Source: Lachnospiraceae bacterium (GTDB lineage Bacteria > Bacillota > Clostridia > Lachnospirales > Lachnospiraceae). From it: DNA of 46,252 nucleotides. A program made the position numbers and the translations under genes. The notes below the pieces were generated by a model. It worked only from the letters and a program-made list of their open reading frames with translations, was not told where the DNA came from and searched no databases. The stretch spans positions 1 to 46,252 of the forward strand of contig JAFLTD010000011.1 of assembly GCA_022510625.1 (NCBI GenBank), read 5' to 3'. Each line of letters begins with the position of its first letter. The stretch's first letter is position 1. Below, in pieces: positions 16,316 through 24,282 of this stretch.

Positions 16316-18016
16316 TTATTGTACTACTCCGGTTCCGCCCCTCGTCCAGACGATGTTCTGACTGATCATCTGGTCAATATCCATTCCGATGATTTCCGAA
16401 GCACGCGCCTTTGCCACGCCTTCATTGGCGGTGCCGAGATTCTTGTAAATGTTGTAAGCCGGTTTCTTGTTGCCGTTCAAATCGTACAGTCCCATTGCCA
16501 GATGACTCTCCATCTCATGAGCGTCATCGGTCTGTCTGAAGAGCATGAACGCATCCACATCCGGAAGGGAAGCCGCCTTCAGATATCCGTATGCGATCGA
16601 AGCCTCCTGCTTTTCATTGCCGAAACTGGAAGTATATCCGATCTCCGCGATGGAAATGCTTCTGACTTGACCGCTCGGACTAAGGAACTGCGACTGGTGC
16701 ATGTAATTGATCAGGATATCAAGATTCTGCATCGTAATATACGGCGTGGTAATTCCGCTTCCCACCCATACCGCCGGACCGTTCCATGCGTAAGGATCAT
16801 ACAGCGGAGAGTTATACGGATGGAAGGAAAGTCCCCAGTCTATGTTGCCTTCTCTGATCATATAGTAGTTAAACTGATCAAGATAAGCCTTTGCGAGAAA
16901 ACTTCCGGGATTCGACTTTCTGTTCCATTCCTGATCGATAGAATTATAAATCCGCACGTTGGCATTCTGGCTTTTCATCTCATTATAGATAATGCGAAAT
17001 GCCTTTGCATAAATATTGACATTGAAATCCAACGACGTGGAGTTGGTATACCACCATGATGTCCGCGCATTTACTTCGTTGCCGACAATCCAGTTGTCCA
17101 CCTGCCCGCAGCCTGTCTGACCTGAATATCTCTGTGCCAGAAATGCTCCGACTGCTTTCAGATGGTTAGCGCCTGCGGCATCCGCCACATTCAGCGCATA
17201 TCCCGGGCAGTCGCCTCCCCGAGCCGACGGATGCACCAGATCCTGCGCGTACGGACTCTGCCCGCCGTTAAGCAGTACCAGAGTCACCTGCATTCCGTAG
17301 CTGTTAAACGTCTTAATCATGGAATCAAAAGAATTGATCCTTCCGCCGTTAAAGTAGTATGTCTGTCCGTTATAGTTAAAAGGGATTGCTCCGCCGACCG
17401 ACGCATCTACACAGATTTCATCCATGTCGATATTGTATACGATCTGCTGGATACCAAGATCCTGCAGTTCTCCGTTGGAGCATCTGGTCAAATCGGGCAG
17501 AATGCCCTTGATACCCGTATCCCTGCGCGGTGACGTGTGTGCCGCAATGGCTTCCGGATTCGTGATATAATGCTCGTTACTGACCTGCATCATCTGTCCG
17601 CTGCGCTTTACGGCAACCAGAAATTTACGGCTCAGATTGGAGTCCGCACTGTTATAATTGAGCGGAAAAGATGCTGTTACAGAAGTTCCTGCCTCGACTG
17701 TCGCCACAATTTTCCCCGCGGTTCCGTCCTGATATACCTCATCTGCGTAGATATAATACTTGCCATCATCACTCGACGGAACGCTGCCTGCAGTGAGCTG
17801 ACACACCACATTCGACCCCGAAATCGTACAGGAACTGATCGACACGGGACGTCCATCCGCCTTGACATACAATGTATTATCTTTCCCGAAGAACGCTCCT
17901 CCCAGCGTCAACGCCAAGGTAATTACCACAGTCAAAACTGCAGCCGCCGCTCTTTTTCCACGTGCCATACTATTTCTTTTCATTTCGCAATTGTTCTCTC
18001 TTTCGTCTTTTCTCAT
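16316..18016 (-). CDS. Secreted DUF5722-like glycosidase-fold protein
   Basis: 566 residues with an N-terminal export signal (a charged start, then AAAAVLTVVITLALTLGGAF). A beta-rich domain (residues about 55-150) precedes a TIM-barrel region that I place in DUF5722. VDNWIVGNEVNA looks like the acid/base Asn-Glu of clan GH-A, and RSISIAEIGYTSS carries the probable nucleophile Glu. Activity on a carbohydrate is inferred and the substrate is unknown. No LPxTG motif or other surface anchor was noticed, so it is probably released. AGAGG before ATG at 18016 supports the start. Confidence 0.82.
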   Translation of the reverse strand: MRKDERENNCEMKRNSMARGKRAAAAVLTVVITLALTLGGAFFGKDNTLYVKADGRPVSISSCTISGSNVVCQLTAGSVPSSDDGKYYIYADEVYQDGTAGKIVATVEAGTSVTASFPLNYNSADSNLSRKFLVAVKRSGQMMQVSNEHYITNPEAIAAHTSPRRDTGIKGILPDLTRCSNGELQDLGIQQIVYNIDMDEICVDASVGGAIPFNYNGQTYYFNGGRINSFDSMIKTFNSYGMQVTLVLLNGGQSPYAQDLVHPSARGGDCPGYALNVADAAGANHLKAVGAFLAQRYSGQTGCGQVDNWIVGNEVNARTSWWYTNSTSLDFNVNIYAKAFRIIYNEMKSQNANVRIYNSIDQEWNRKSNPGSFLAKAYLDQFNYYMIREGNIDWGLSFHPYNSPLYDPYAWNGPAVWVGSGITTPYITMQNLDILINYMHQSQFLSPSGQVRSISIAEIGYTSSFGNEKQEASIAYGYLKAASLPDVDAFMLFRQTDDAHEMESHLAMGLYDLNGNKKPAYNIYKNLGTANEGVAKARASEIIGMDIDQMISQNIVWTRGGTGVVQ

Positions 18017-18033
18017 TTTTTCCTCTGCGGTTT

Positions 18034-18062
18034 ATTATATCTTCAAACAACTTTATTTACAA
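18034..18062 (-). promoter_or_regulatory. Promoter of the DUF5722 gene
   Basis: Minus strand TTGTAA, 17-base spacer, TATAAT, about 20 bases before the start codon. A weak TTGATTGG/CCAATCAA hairpin, following the upstream CDF gene, lies just upstream. Confidence 0.7.
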
Positions 18063-18099
18063 TAATTTGATTGGAGAATTTTCGACATCCCAATCAACC

Positions 18100-19026
18100 C
18101 TACGCCGGATTCACATGTACCATGATATGTTTCACCTTGGGAAAAGTCTGCTCGATAGCGTCGTGAACATGCTCAGCTATGCCGTGCGATTCCCAGAGTT
18201 TTTTGTTGCCGTCCACACGAATCTCGATATCCACATAAATCTTGTTGGCAAAGACACGGGTATGTAACAGATCGACCCCCAACACACCTTCCTGCGCGAG
18301 AGCACACTCTCTAAGCCGCAGCTCAACCTCCTCGTCACACGCCTTATCCACCATCTTGTCTACTGCGTCCATGAAAATATCATAAGCCGCTTTTTCAATG
18401 AAAACGCATATTACAAGGCTGGCGATAGGATCTAAAATCGGAAACCCTATTCTGGCACCTGCGATACCAATCAAAGCGCCGACGGAAGACAAAGCGTCGG
18501 AACGATGATGCCACGCATCCGCCATGAGCGCTCCCGAATCAATCCGCTTCGCATAGATTCTCGTATAATGAAACATACTTTCTTTAACCAGAATAGACAC
18601 GATTGCCGCCACAAGCGCCAGCATCCCCGGCACGGCAAGCTGCGAATAATCCCCGCCCACAATCTTGCTTACGGCGGAGTATCCGATTCCCAATCCGGTG
18701 ACTGCCAGTACCGTCGCAAGAACAATCGACGCCACACACTCCAAGCGCTCATGCCCGTAGGGGTGATCTTTGTCAGACGCTTTGCTCGATATTCTGATGC
18801 CGATGATCACGACGATCGTGCTGAACACATCCGATGCCGAGTGGATCGCATCCGATACCATTGCTCCCGAATGAGCGATCACTCCTGCCAGCAGTTTAAA
18901 TATCGTAAGTATGAAGTTAGCTGCAATACTGACCTTAGACACATGCATCGCTACTTTTTCGTAGTCCTGCAGATTCTGCATGGCGGCTGTATTTTCGATA
19001 ACCTGATTACTATCTGCGCTCTCCAT
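18100..19026 (-). CDS. Cation diffusion facilitator (metal exporter)
   Basis: 308 residues. Six-helix membrane domain with the paired metal-site motifs HSGAMVSDAIHSASDV and WHHRSDALSS, and a cytosolic loop DHPYGHERLE. The cytosolic C-terminal domain (GVDLLHTRVFANKIYVDIEI, then HVHDAIEQTFPKVKHIMVHV) is the usual ferredoxin-like regulatory dimer. Members exchange Zn2+, Mn2+, Fe2+ or Cd2+ for protons; the metal cannot be settled here. It follows the YhfC-like gene by 34 bases and probably shares its promoter. The P1B ATPase lies 2 kb further on. Confidence 0.95.
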   Translation of the reverse strand: MESADSNQVIENTAAMQNLQDYEKVAMHVSKVSIAANFILTIFKLLAGVIAHSGAMVSDAIHSASDVFSTIVVIIGIRISSKASDKDHPYGHERLECVASIVLATVLAVTGLGIGYSAVSKIVGGDYSQLAVPGMLALVAAIVSILVKESMFHYTRIYAKRIDSGALMADAWHHRSDALSSVGALIGIAGARIGFPILDPIASLVICVFIEKAAYDIFMDAVDKMVDKACDEEVELRLRECALAQEGVLGVDLLHTRVFANKIYVDIEIRVDGNKKLWESHGIAEHVHDAIEQTFPKVKHIMVHVNPA

Positions 19027-19060
19027 ATACTCTCCTCTGCGCTGTTCGAATATTTAATTA

Positions 19061-19840
19061 TCAATCCTTTCGATATATCCTCGCAACGCCCCACACAACA
19101 ATCACCACGATTACAACGACCTCAATCTCTACCGCCCATATCGGCAAACCAAATCCCGCCGTTATAACCGTCACGAAATCCACTATGAAATGCAACAGGA
19201 AAGCCCCTGCAAGGAATTTCTTCTGTCCCGTCTTCACACATTTATATACCAGCACGGAAAGACAAATCTGTAATACGATTGCCGACAATCTCTCCACGCC
19301 CGCCATGTAGAAATGATATGCGGGAGTCTGCCAGAGTGCCTGCAGCTGCTGATAGGTCGCTTCCTGAAGTGCAGGCTCCATCTGCGACATGGCCAATTGT
19401 ATGCCGCCGGTATTGATCATAATGGAAATAATAAGGTTATTGACATAGGTAAGCCCTACAAGGAGGATTGCCTCCACGCCGCCATGCCCCACACCGTACA
19501 TCAGCGCATCGCCTTTATCGAGACTCTTCTTCATAAAAAATTTCATGGCAACAAGTCGCCCGGTCTCTTCGAACAGCGCCGCAGCCAGAGCGGCATACAG
19601 ACCGAACAGAATCATATAATTCTGAAAGGCAGGATTAATCGCCAACACGATTGCATGCATGATTTGTTCTAATATTAACGCAAACACTACGAATATTCCT
19701 GCGCCGATAAAGCAGGCAGATATCTTGGCGTGTATCTTCTTGTACACGATAATGCCCAGCGTAATCGGAAGCCCTATTGAAACTATCAATGAGAACAATA
19801 TACCTATGATAGATGCCGCTGAAATCGTTCCCCATTCCAT
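19061..19840 (-). CDS. YhfC-family polytopic membrane protein (putative intramembrane protease)
   Basis: 259 residues with about seven to eight hydrophobic segments. AALFEETGRLVAM, with adjacent Glu residues, and GVGHGGVEAIL resemble the conserved Glu and His motifs of CPBP/YhfC-like intramembrane metalloproteases, and a later HFIVDF may give another metal ligand. Catalysis is inferred from family resemblance only. GGAGG precedes the ATG. Its promoter overlaps the terminator of the preceding SpoIID-like gene. Confidence 0.8.
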   Translation of the reverse strand: MEWGTISAASIIGILFSLIVSIGLPITLGIIVYKKIHAKISACFIGAGIFVVFALILEQIMHAIVLAINPAFQNYMILFGLYAALAAALFEETGRLVAMKFFMKKSLDKGDALMYGVGHGGVEAILLVGLTYVNNLIISIMINTGGIQLAMSQMEPALQEATYQQLQALWQTPAYHFYMAGVERLSAIVLQICLSVLVYKCVKTGQKKFLAGAFLLHFIVDFVTVITAGFGLPIWAVEIEVVVIVVIVVWGVARIYRKD

Positions 19841-19879
19841 GATCCTATTACCTCCACTGCATATTTAATTACTGATATG

Positions 19880-19908
19880 ATTATAAAAAAGGATACTTGA
19901 TAAATCAA
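19880..19908 (-). promoter_or_regulatory. Promoter of the YhfC/CDF genes, embedded in a terminator
   Basis: Minus strand TTGATT, 17-base spacer, TATAAT. The -35 lies in the stem of the terminator hairpin and the -10 overlaps its T run. Confidence 0.6.
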
Positions 19909-19914
19909 GCATCC
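19885..19914 (-). terminator. Intrinsic terminator after the SpoIID/LysM gene
   Basis: GGATGCTTGA pairs with TCAAGTATCC around TTTA on the minus strand, followed by TTTTTTAT. It lies about 65 bases after the stop codon. The plus strand also has a short T run. Confidence 0.85.
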
Positions 19915-19977
19915 TTTTATTAATACAATAGCCGCACTGTGCTCCGTCATATCCCATTCACTTTACGGTTATCCGGT

Positions 19978-21801
19978 TCAACCTCTCGGAATCAAAAGCA
20001 CCTGCCCGATGCTTAACAGATCACTCGTCAATCCGTTTAAGCTCTTGATCGCAGCTACCGTAGTGCCGTACCTCTGGGCAAGCACCCAAAGTGTATCCCC
20101 GGAGCGAACCGTATACTCAAAATAATTGTAATCCGTAGGAGTCGGAATTTTCAGAACCTGCCCGATGTTTAAGATATTACTTGTCAGTCCGTTCAGGCTC
20201 TTGATCGCATCCACCGTGGTTCCGTATCTCTGGGCAAGCACCCAAAGCGTATCCCCGGAGCGGACCGTATATTCAAAAGATCCGGTATCAGGTGTCGGAG
20301 ACGGTACACTTTCCTGAATACCCAGAACCACATCGTAAAGAGCCTGCCATGTAGCAGGTCCTACTATACCGTCCGGAGTAAGCTGCATCGTTTGTTGGAA
20401 TGATACCACGGCCTGATTTGTTCCGCTTCCAAATATTCCGTCTTGAATTACACTTGGAATGTTCGGATAAAACTGTGCAATTACATTCAGAATATACTGC
20501 AGCGTCAACACATCATTTCCCCTGGAACCCTGACGAAGAACTGTGCTCGGCGGAACCGTTCCGATGCCGAGATTGGTTCCCTCGCTGTCAAGTTCAGCCA
20601 ATCTGGTCACCGCTGTATAAATCTGAGAAATCTTATACCATGTAGCCTTTCCGACGATACCGTCCGATGTCAGATTGAATATATTCTGGAATTTTCTTAC
20701 CGCCACGTCCGTGCTGTTTCCAAATACGCCTGATACATCGGTAACCTGGGGAATGGCAGGATAATTTCTCCTGATCCTGTTAAGATAGGTCTGAATGGTC
20801 TGTACGTCCAGCCCCGCACTGCCCAGTCTTAACGGCGTTCCGGGATAAGAAGACAAAATATCGGTAGTCGCCTGTGCCTGCGCAATCACGACATCGTTCG
20901 GATAATAGGACCGCAGAATCTGCAATGGCGAATACCCCTGCTGCGCCAAAGTGACCGTACCCCACTGGGACAGACCTGCACACGTGACGGTCGTTCCGTT
21001 ACAGAAGGAAGTAAAATAAGGGGCATACTGACCCTGCCTGGTCACATACTCATTAAAGATCTGATCCACAACCGTGTTGATTGACTCATAAATCGGCCTT
21101 CCATATACAAATGCCTGATCGTAAGCCGTGCTGTTCGTAATATCAAAATTGTATCCCTGGGCCCTGTACCATTCCGTAAATATACGGTTTAATACAAATG
21201 TGATGATGACATAAATATTCGCCCGTAAAGATGCGTCCGGCCAAGTAGGATAGATCTCGCTGCTTGCCACATTTTTGATATAATCAGTAAAGGAAACCTG
21301 TACATTTGATGCACCGGAAGACGGACTTCCCAGATGCACCGTTACCGTATTGGGAATCACCGGCTGCCGCAATACACGAGACTGCAGATCAGGATCTGGA
21401 CCCTGTTGAAGCTGTTGCTCTGTTCTGCCGGCTGCCGGTTTCTCAATCGTAATTCTCGTCGCTTCACTATCGCGCTGTAACTCCTGCATCGGTATCAGCG
21501 TCATTGGAAGGATAGCAGTCTCCCCATCATATATGGGAATACCCTCTACAGAGAGAGACCGAAATCCCGATGCCTGCGCAAGAACATTGTAACTCACATA
21601 GGGGTTTCCGGAATAATCCGGATCCAACGATAAGCCCGCATCTACTGTTTCCAGCGAAATGATCGGTGTCTCTCCACTTTCATCCGTCGTCAGGTCATAC
21701 ATTCTGCGTCCCTGGTCATCCAGAATCCTCACTTGCACGTTCTCAAGAGGAATCGCATTGTTGGCGACTCTGGTCTGTATTCTCAAATAACCGATAGCCA
21801 T
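19978..21801 (-). CDS. SpoIID-like, peptidoglycan-binding, LysM cell-wall protein
   Basis: 607 residues. Residues about 1-115 are a carboxypeptidase-regulatory-like beta domain. Next comes a SpoIID-like domain (YIKNVASSEIYPTWP with the candidate catalytic Glu, later CAGLSQWGTVTLAQQGYS and ILRSYYPND). Two type-1 peptidoglycan-binding repeats and two LysM repeats (YTVRSGDTLWVLAQRYGTT) follow. SpoIID is a lytic transglycosylase of engulfment. No signal peptide is seen, so a mother-cell location on the spore surface, like SafA, is plausible but inferred. A paralogue lies at 43224-44483. AAGGAG is 12 bases before the ATG. Confidence 0.88.
   Translation of the reverse strand: MAIGYLRIQTRVANNAIPLENVQVRILDDQGRRMYDLTTDESGETPIISLETVDAGLSLDPDYSGNPYVSYNVLAQASGFRSLSVEGIPIYDGETAILPMTLIPMQELQRDSEATRITIEKPAAGRTEQQLQQGPDPDLQSRVLRQPVIPNTVTVHLGSPSSGASNVQVSFTDYIKNVASSEIYPTWPDASLRANIYVIITFVLNRIFTEWYRAQGYNFDITNSTAYDQAFVYGRPIYESINTVVDQIFNEYVTRQGQYAPYFTSFCNGTTVTCAGLSQWGTVTLAQQGYSPLQILRSYYPNDVVIAQAQATTDILSSYPGTPLRLGSAGLDVQTIQTYLNRIRRNYPAIPQVTDVSGVFGNSTDVAVRKFQNIFNLTSDGIVGKATWYKISQIYTAVTRLAELDSEGTNLGIGTVPPSTVLRQGSRGNDVLTLQYILNVIAQFYPNIPSVIQDGIFGSGTNQAVVSFQQTMQLTPDGIVGPATWQALYDVVLGIQESVPSPTPDTGSFEYTVRSGDTLWVLAQRYGTTVDAIKSLNGLTSNILNIGQVLKIPTPTDYNYFEYTVRSGDTLWVLAQRYGTTVAAIKSLNGLTSDLLSIGQVLLIPRG
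19984..20282 (-). repeat. Tandem near-identical LysM-coding repeats
   Basis: Two copies of about 135 bases, at roughly 19984-20124 and 20140-20282, encode nearly the same LysM domain. They differ mainly at third positions and in a short linker. This points to a recent internal duplication. Confidence 0.85.
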
Positions 21802-21895
21802 AAGCGTGAAGTTCTCCTTTTACCGGCACTATTTTCTTATGTATTATTATATAAAATACAGAAAAAAGTGTTCTACCTTCTCACTATATTGACAC

Positions 21896-21924
21896 TTGTA
21901 TTAAGGTAATCGCAATGATATAAT
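21896..21924 (+). promoter_or_regulatory. Promoter of the small acidic protein gene
   Basis: TTGTAT, 17-base spacer, TATAAT with an extended TGA element. It lies about 55 bases upstream of the ATG. Confidence 0.7.
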
Positions 21925-21977
21925 TAATTTTATAGTTTATTGTCTATTAAAGAAACTGCCGCGATAGGAGGTATCTG

Positions 21978-22328
21978 ATGAGAACTTATGAAATCACTAA
22001 TGAGAATGTATCATATTATGTAGATTCCATCGCTGTTCCGGTGAATGCTACAGAAGAGGATATTAACGATGGACTTGCAGACGCAGAAATGGATATCAAC
22101 ATCAATTGGGATGATGACTGGGAACCCGCTCCGTATGAGGTGTTACACTTTGACTACCAGAGTCCTTACACCGAACAGGTCGGCCAAACGTCCCTGACAG
22201 GTTACATAGATCTCAGAGGCTTTTGCAAGGTATTCAATGTTTCTCTCAAATATACGGATGCGTGGGGAATAGAACAGGACAAAATACCTTTTATTATTAA
22301 GGTTAACGTATGTGAACGTGAGGAATAA
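21978..22328 (+). CDS. Small acidic protein of unknown function
   Basis: 116 residues, clearly acidic, with a cluster DINDGLADAEMDININWDDD in the first half. The second half is predicted beta-rich. There is no signal peptide, membrane segment or recognised domain. A strong TAGGAGG seven bases before the ATG and a good promoter upstream support a real gene, even though its neighbours run the other way. Its stop codon lies in the loop of a perfect hairpin shared with the convergent ABC transporter gene. I do not recognise the family. Confidence 0.8.
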   Translation: MRTYEITNENVSYYVDSIAVPVNATEEDINDGLADAEMDININWDDDWEPAPYEVLHFDYQSPYTEQVGQTSLTGYIDLRGFCKVFNVSLKYTDAWGIEQDKIPFIIKVNVCEREE

Positions 22329-22343
22329 ATCCTCACGTTCACA
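22311..22343. terminator. Perfect 14-bp hairpin at convergent gene ends
   Basis: TGTGAACGTGAGGA (22311-22324) and its exact complement at 22330-22343 flank ATAAA. The plus-strand stop lies in the loop and the minus-strand ABC transporter stop in the right arm. There is no T run on either strand, so it is not a canonical terminator. It may stop or protect both mRNAs. Confidence 0.55.
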
Positions 22344-24231
22344 CTGCACCCTCTATGGCAATTCCTTGTTCCTTGTAATACTTTGCCTGTGCATTCCACA
22401 TCTCGTAGTATTTTCCGTCTCGGTCCTTTAAAAGTTCTTCGTGAGTGCCGGTCTGTATCAGCCGCCCCTCATGAAAGACGGCAATCTTTTCACAGAACCG
22501 ACAGGAGGACAGTCTGTGGGAAATATAGATTGCAGTCTTGTCACCCGTTATCTTGTCAAAATTAGTATAGATCTCATACTCCGCCTTGGGATCAAGCGCC
22601 GCTGTAGGTTCATCCAGTAAGATGAACGGCGCATCCTTATAGACAGCTCTGGCAATGGCAATTTTCTGAGCTTCTCCGCCGGACACCTCCACGCCGTTAT
22701 CGTCATAATCCTTATAGAGATAAGTTTGAATACCATTCTCCATATCTGCCAAACGATCCCTTAAACCCACATCCTCCAGACAAGTACCTACTTTATTGGC
22801 CTCGTACTCCCGATTAATAGCTACATTCTCTCCCAGTTGGAACGGAAAGAGTACATAGTCCTGGAAAACCACTGAGAACAGACTCAAATAGTCCGCCTGC
22901 TTAAACTTCCTGATATCCACACCGTTTAGCAGAATCTCCCCCTCCTGCGGGTCATAGAGTCTGCACAGCAGCTTGATCATGGTAGTCTTGCCGGAGCCGT
23001 TCATGCCCACGATCGCCAATTTCTCACCGACCGTCAGTTTTAAGGAGAAATCTTTAAGCGCCCAGTCCTCCCTTCCCGGGTAACGGAAGGAAACATTCTT
23101 AAACTCAATCTGATACTGATTGTCACTGCGCTTCTCCATAGGCAGCCGCCCTTTGTACATCTCGTCCTCTAATTCCAGCAGTTCCAGAGTACTGAGCTGC
23201 TTTCTGGATGCCAGAGCCAATTCCGATGCATGATAAATCAATGTATACGCCGAGGTAAACAGATGATTCAGCGCCCCTGCGAGCCGGATTACACTGCCCA
23301 CGGTTATCACGCCGCCGAGTGCGACGATCACCACGATCAGATAGGCTGCCCCGGTGAGTATGCTGTTATTGACGGCGCCAAATCCCCTCTCCCCTGCATC
23401 TCCTAGGATTCCATTTAATAATCTGGAACGAAATTTCCTGTTTTTCAGTACATCCGTTGTCCAGCGTTTCATCAGATCATAGCTGCCATAAATGCGTATA
23501 TCCTTGCCGCACCTGTAATCAAAACCGTCCCCGTTGGCAAAATCCCAGCAAAAATCCGCCTGCTCCTCTTTTTCCTCCTCCTTTAAACTGCTAAACATAA
23601 AATTCATTGATTTCTTACGAAAATGCAGTAAAAAACAATGGAACAACGCCACCGATGCTGACATAATGAGAAATACTGCCAATGTCTCATATCGCCCGGC
23701 ACGAATGATATGTCCGATTATCGGCATGGCCAGAACAAGTGCAATGACAAGCATCAAACAGCGGTGTGCCAGACCGCTGAACTGCCAGAAAATCGTATTG
23801 ATGCCCGCACCCCAGTTATTATCTTTATGAATTCTTTCTTTCAGTTCCTTAATCTCCGGACTGTCGATTCTTGAATAATCCATGTCAAGCATCTTCGTCT
23901 GTGTAATACATTCATAAAGATACCATATGCGATCCTGACGCACGATCATACTGCGATTCAATATGTCGCTTAAACATCGGAACAGCAGTATAGCCACGAC
24001 AGATACCGTCACGATTCTCATCATATCCGAAAAGCTCTTTCCTGCACTGATTCCGTCTATAACATAAGCCGACAGCAGTAGTTCCGCATAAGGGATGACC
24101 GCGTCAAAAAGTACAGTAAATATTTTGCCCAGCAAGAATCGCCTGTCCATATCGTTGATCAACACAAACATCTTCTTAATATTCCTGATATGCTCCCGCA
24201 GAGGCAGCTTACCCATCAAATCCGTTTCCAT
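22339..24231 (-). CDS. ABC transporter, fused permease and ATPase (exporter type)
   Basis: 630 residues. The N-terminal half is a six-helix exporter membrane domain. The C-terminal nucleotide-binding domain carries Walker A GMNGSGKTT, the signature VSGGEAQKIAIARA, Walker B FILLDEPTAALDP and a switch His in YISHRLSS. The D-loop and Walker B Glu are intact, so it should be an active ATPase. It lies 51 bases after a second half-transporter of the same design, suggesting a heterodimeric exporter. The substrate is unknown; peptides or antibiotics are typical. Confidence 0.93.
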   Translation of the reverse strand: METDLMGKLPLREHIRNIKKMFVLINDMDRRFLLGKIFTVLFDAVIPYAELLLSAYVIDGISAGKSFSDMMRIVTVSVVAILLFRCLSDILNRSMIVRQDRIWYLYECITQTKMLDMDYSRIDSPEIKELKERIHKDNNWGAGINTIFWQFSGLAHRCLMLVIALVLAMPIIGHIIRAGRYETLAVFLIMSASVALFHCFLLHFRKKSMNFMFSSLKEEEKEEQADFCWDFANGDGFDYRCGKDIRIYGSYDLMKRWTTDVLKNRKFRSRLLNGILGDAGERGFGAVNNSILTGAAYLIVVIVALGGVITVGSVIRLAGALNHLFTSAYTLIYHASELALASRKQLSTLELLELEDEMYKGRLPMEKRSDNQYQIEFKNVSFRYPGREDWALKDFSLKLTVGEKLAIVGMNGSGKTTMIKLLCRLYDPQEGEILLNGVDIRKFKQADYLSLFSVVFQDYVLFPFQLGENVAINREYEANKVGTCLEDVGLRDRLADMENGIQTYLYKDYDDNGVEVSGGEAQKIAIARAVYKDAPFILLDEPTAALDPKAEYEIYTNFDKITGDKTAIYISHRLSSCRFCEKIAVFHEGRLIQTGTHEELLKDRDGKYYEMWNAQAKYYKEQGIAIEGAV

Positions 24232-24282
24232 ATTTTATACCTGTTCTCCTTTCCCTGCGCTTCGGAAAACTTATCGCTTTCG

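Noticed and set aside
16226..17059. Plus-strand open frame of 277 codons
   Set aside because: It is antisense to the DUF5722 gene, which has a clear signal peptide and catalytic motifs; no promoter or ribosome site supports it.
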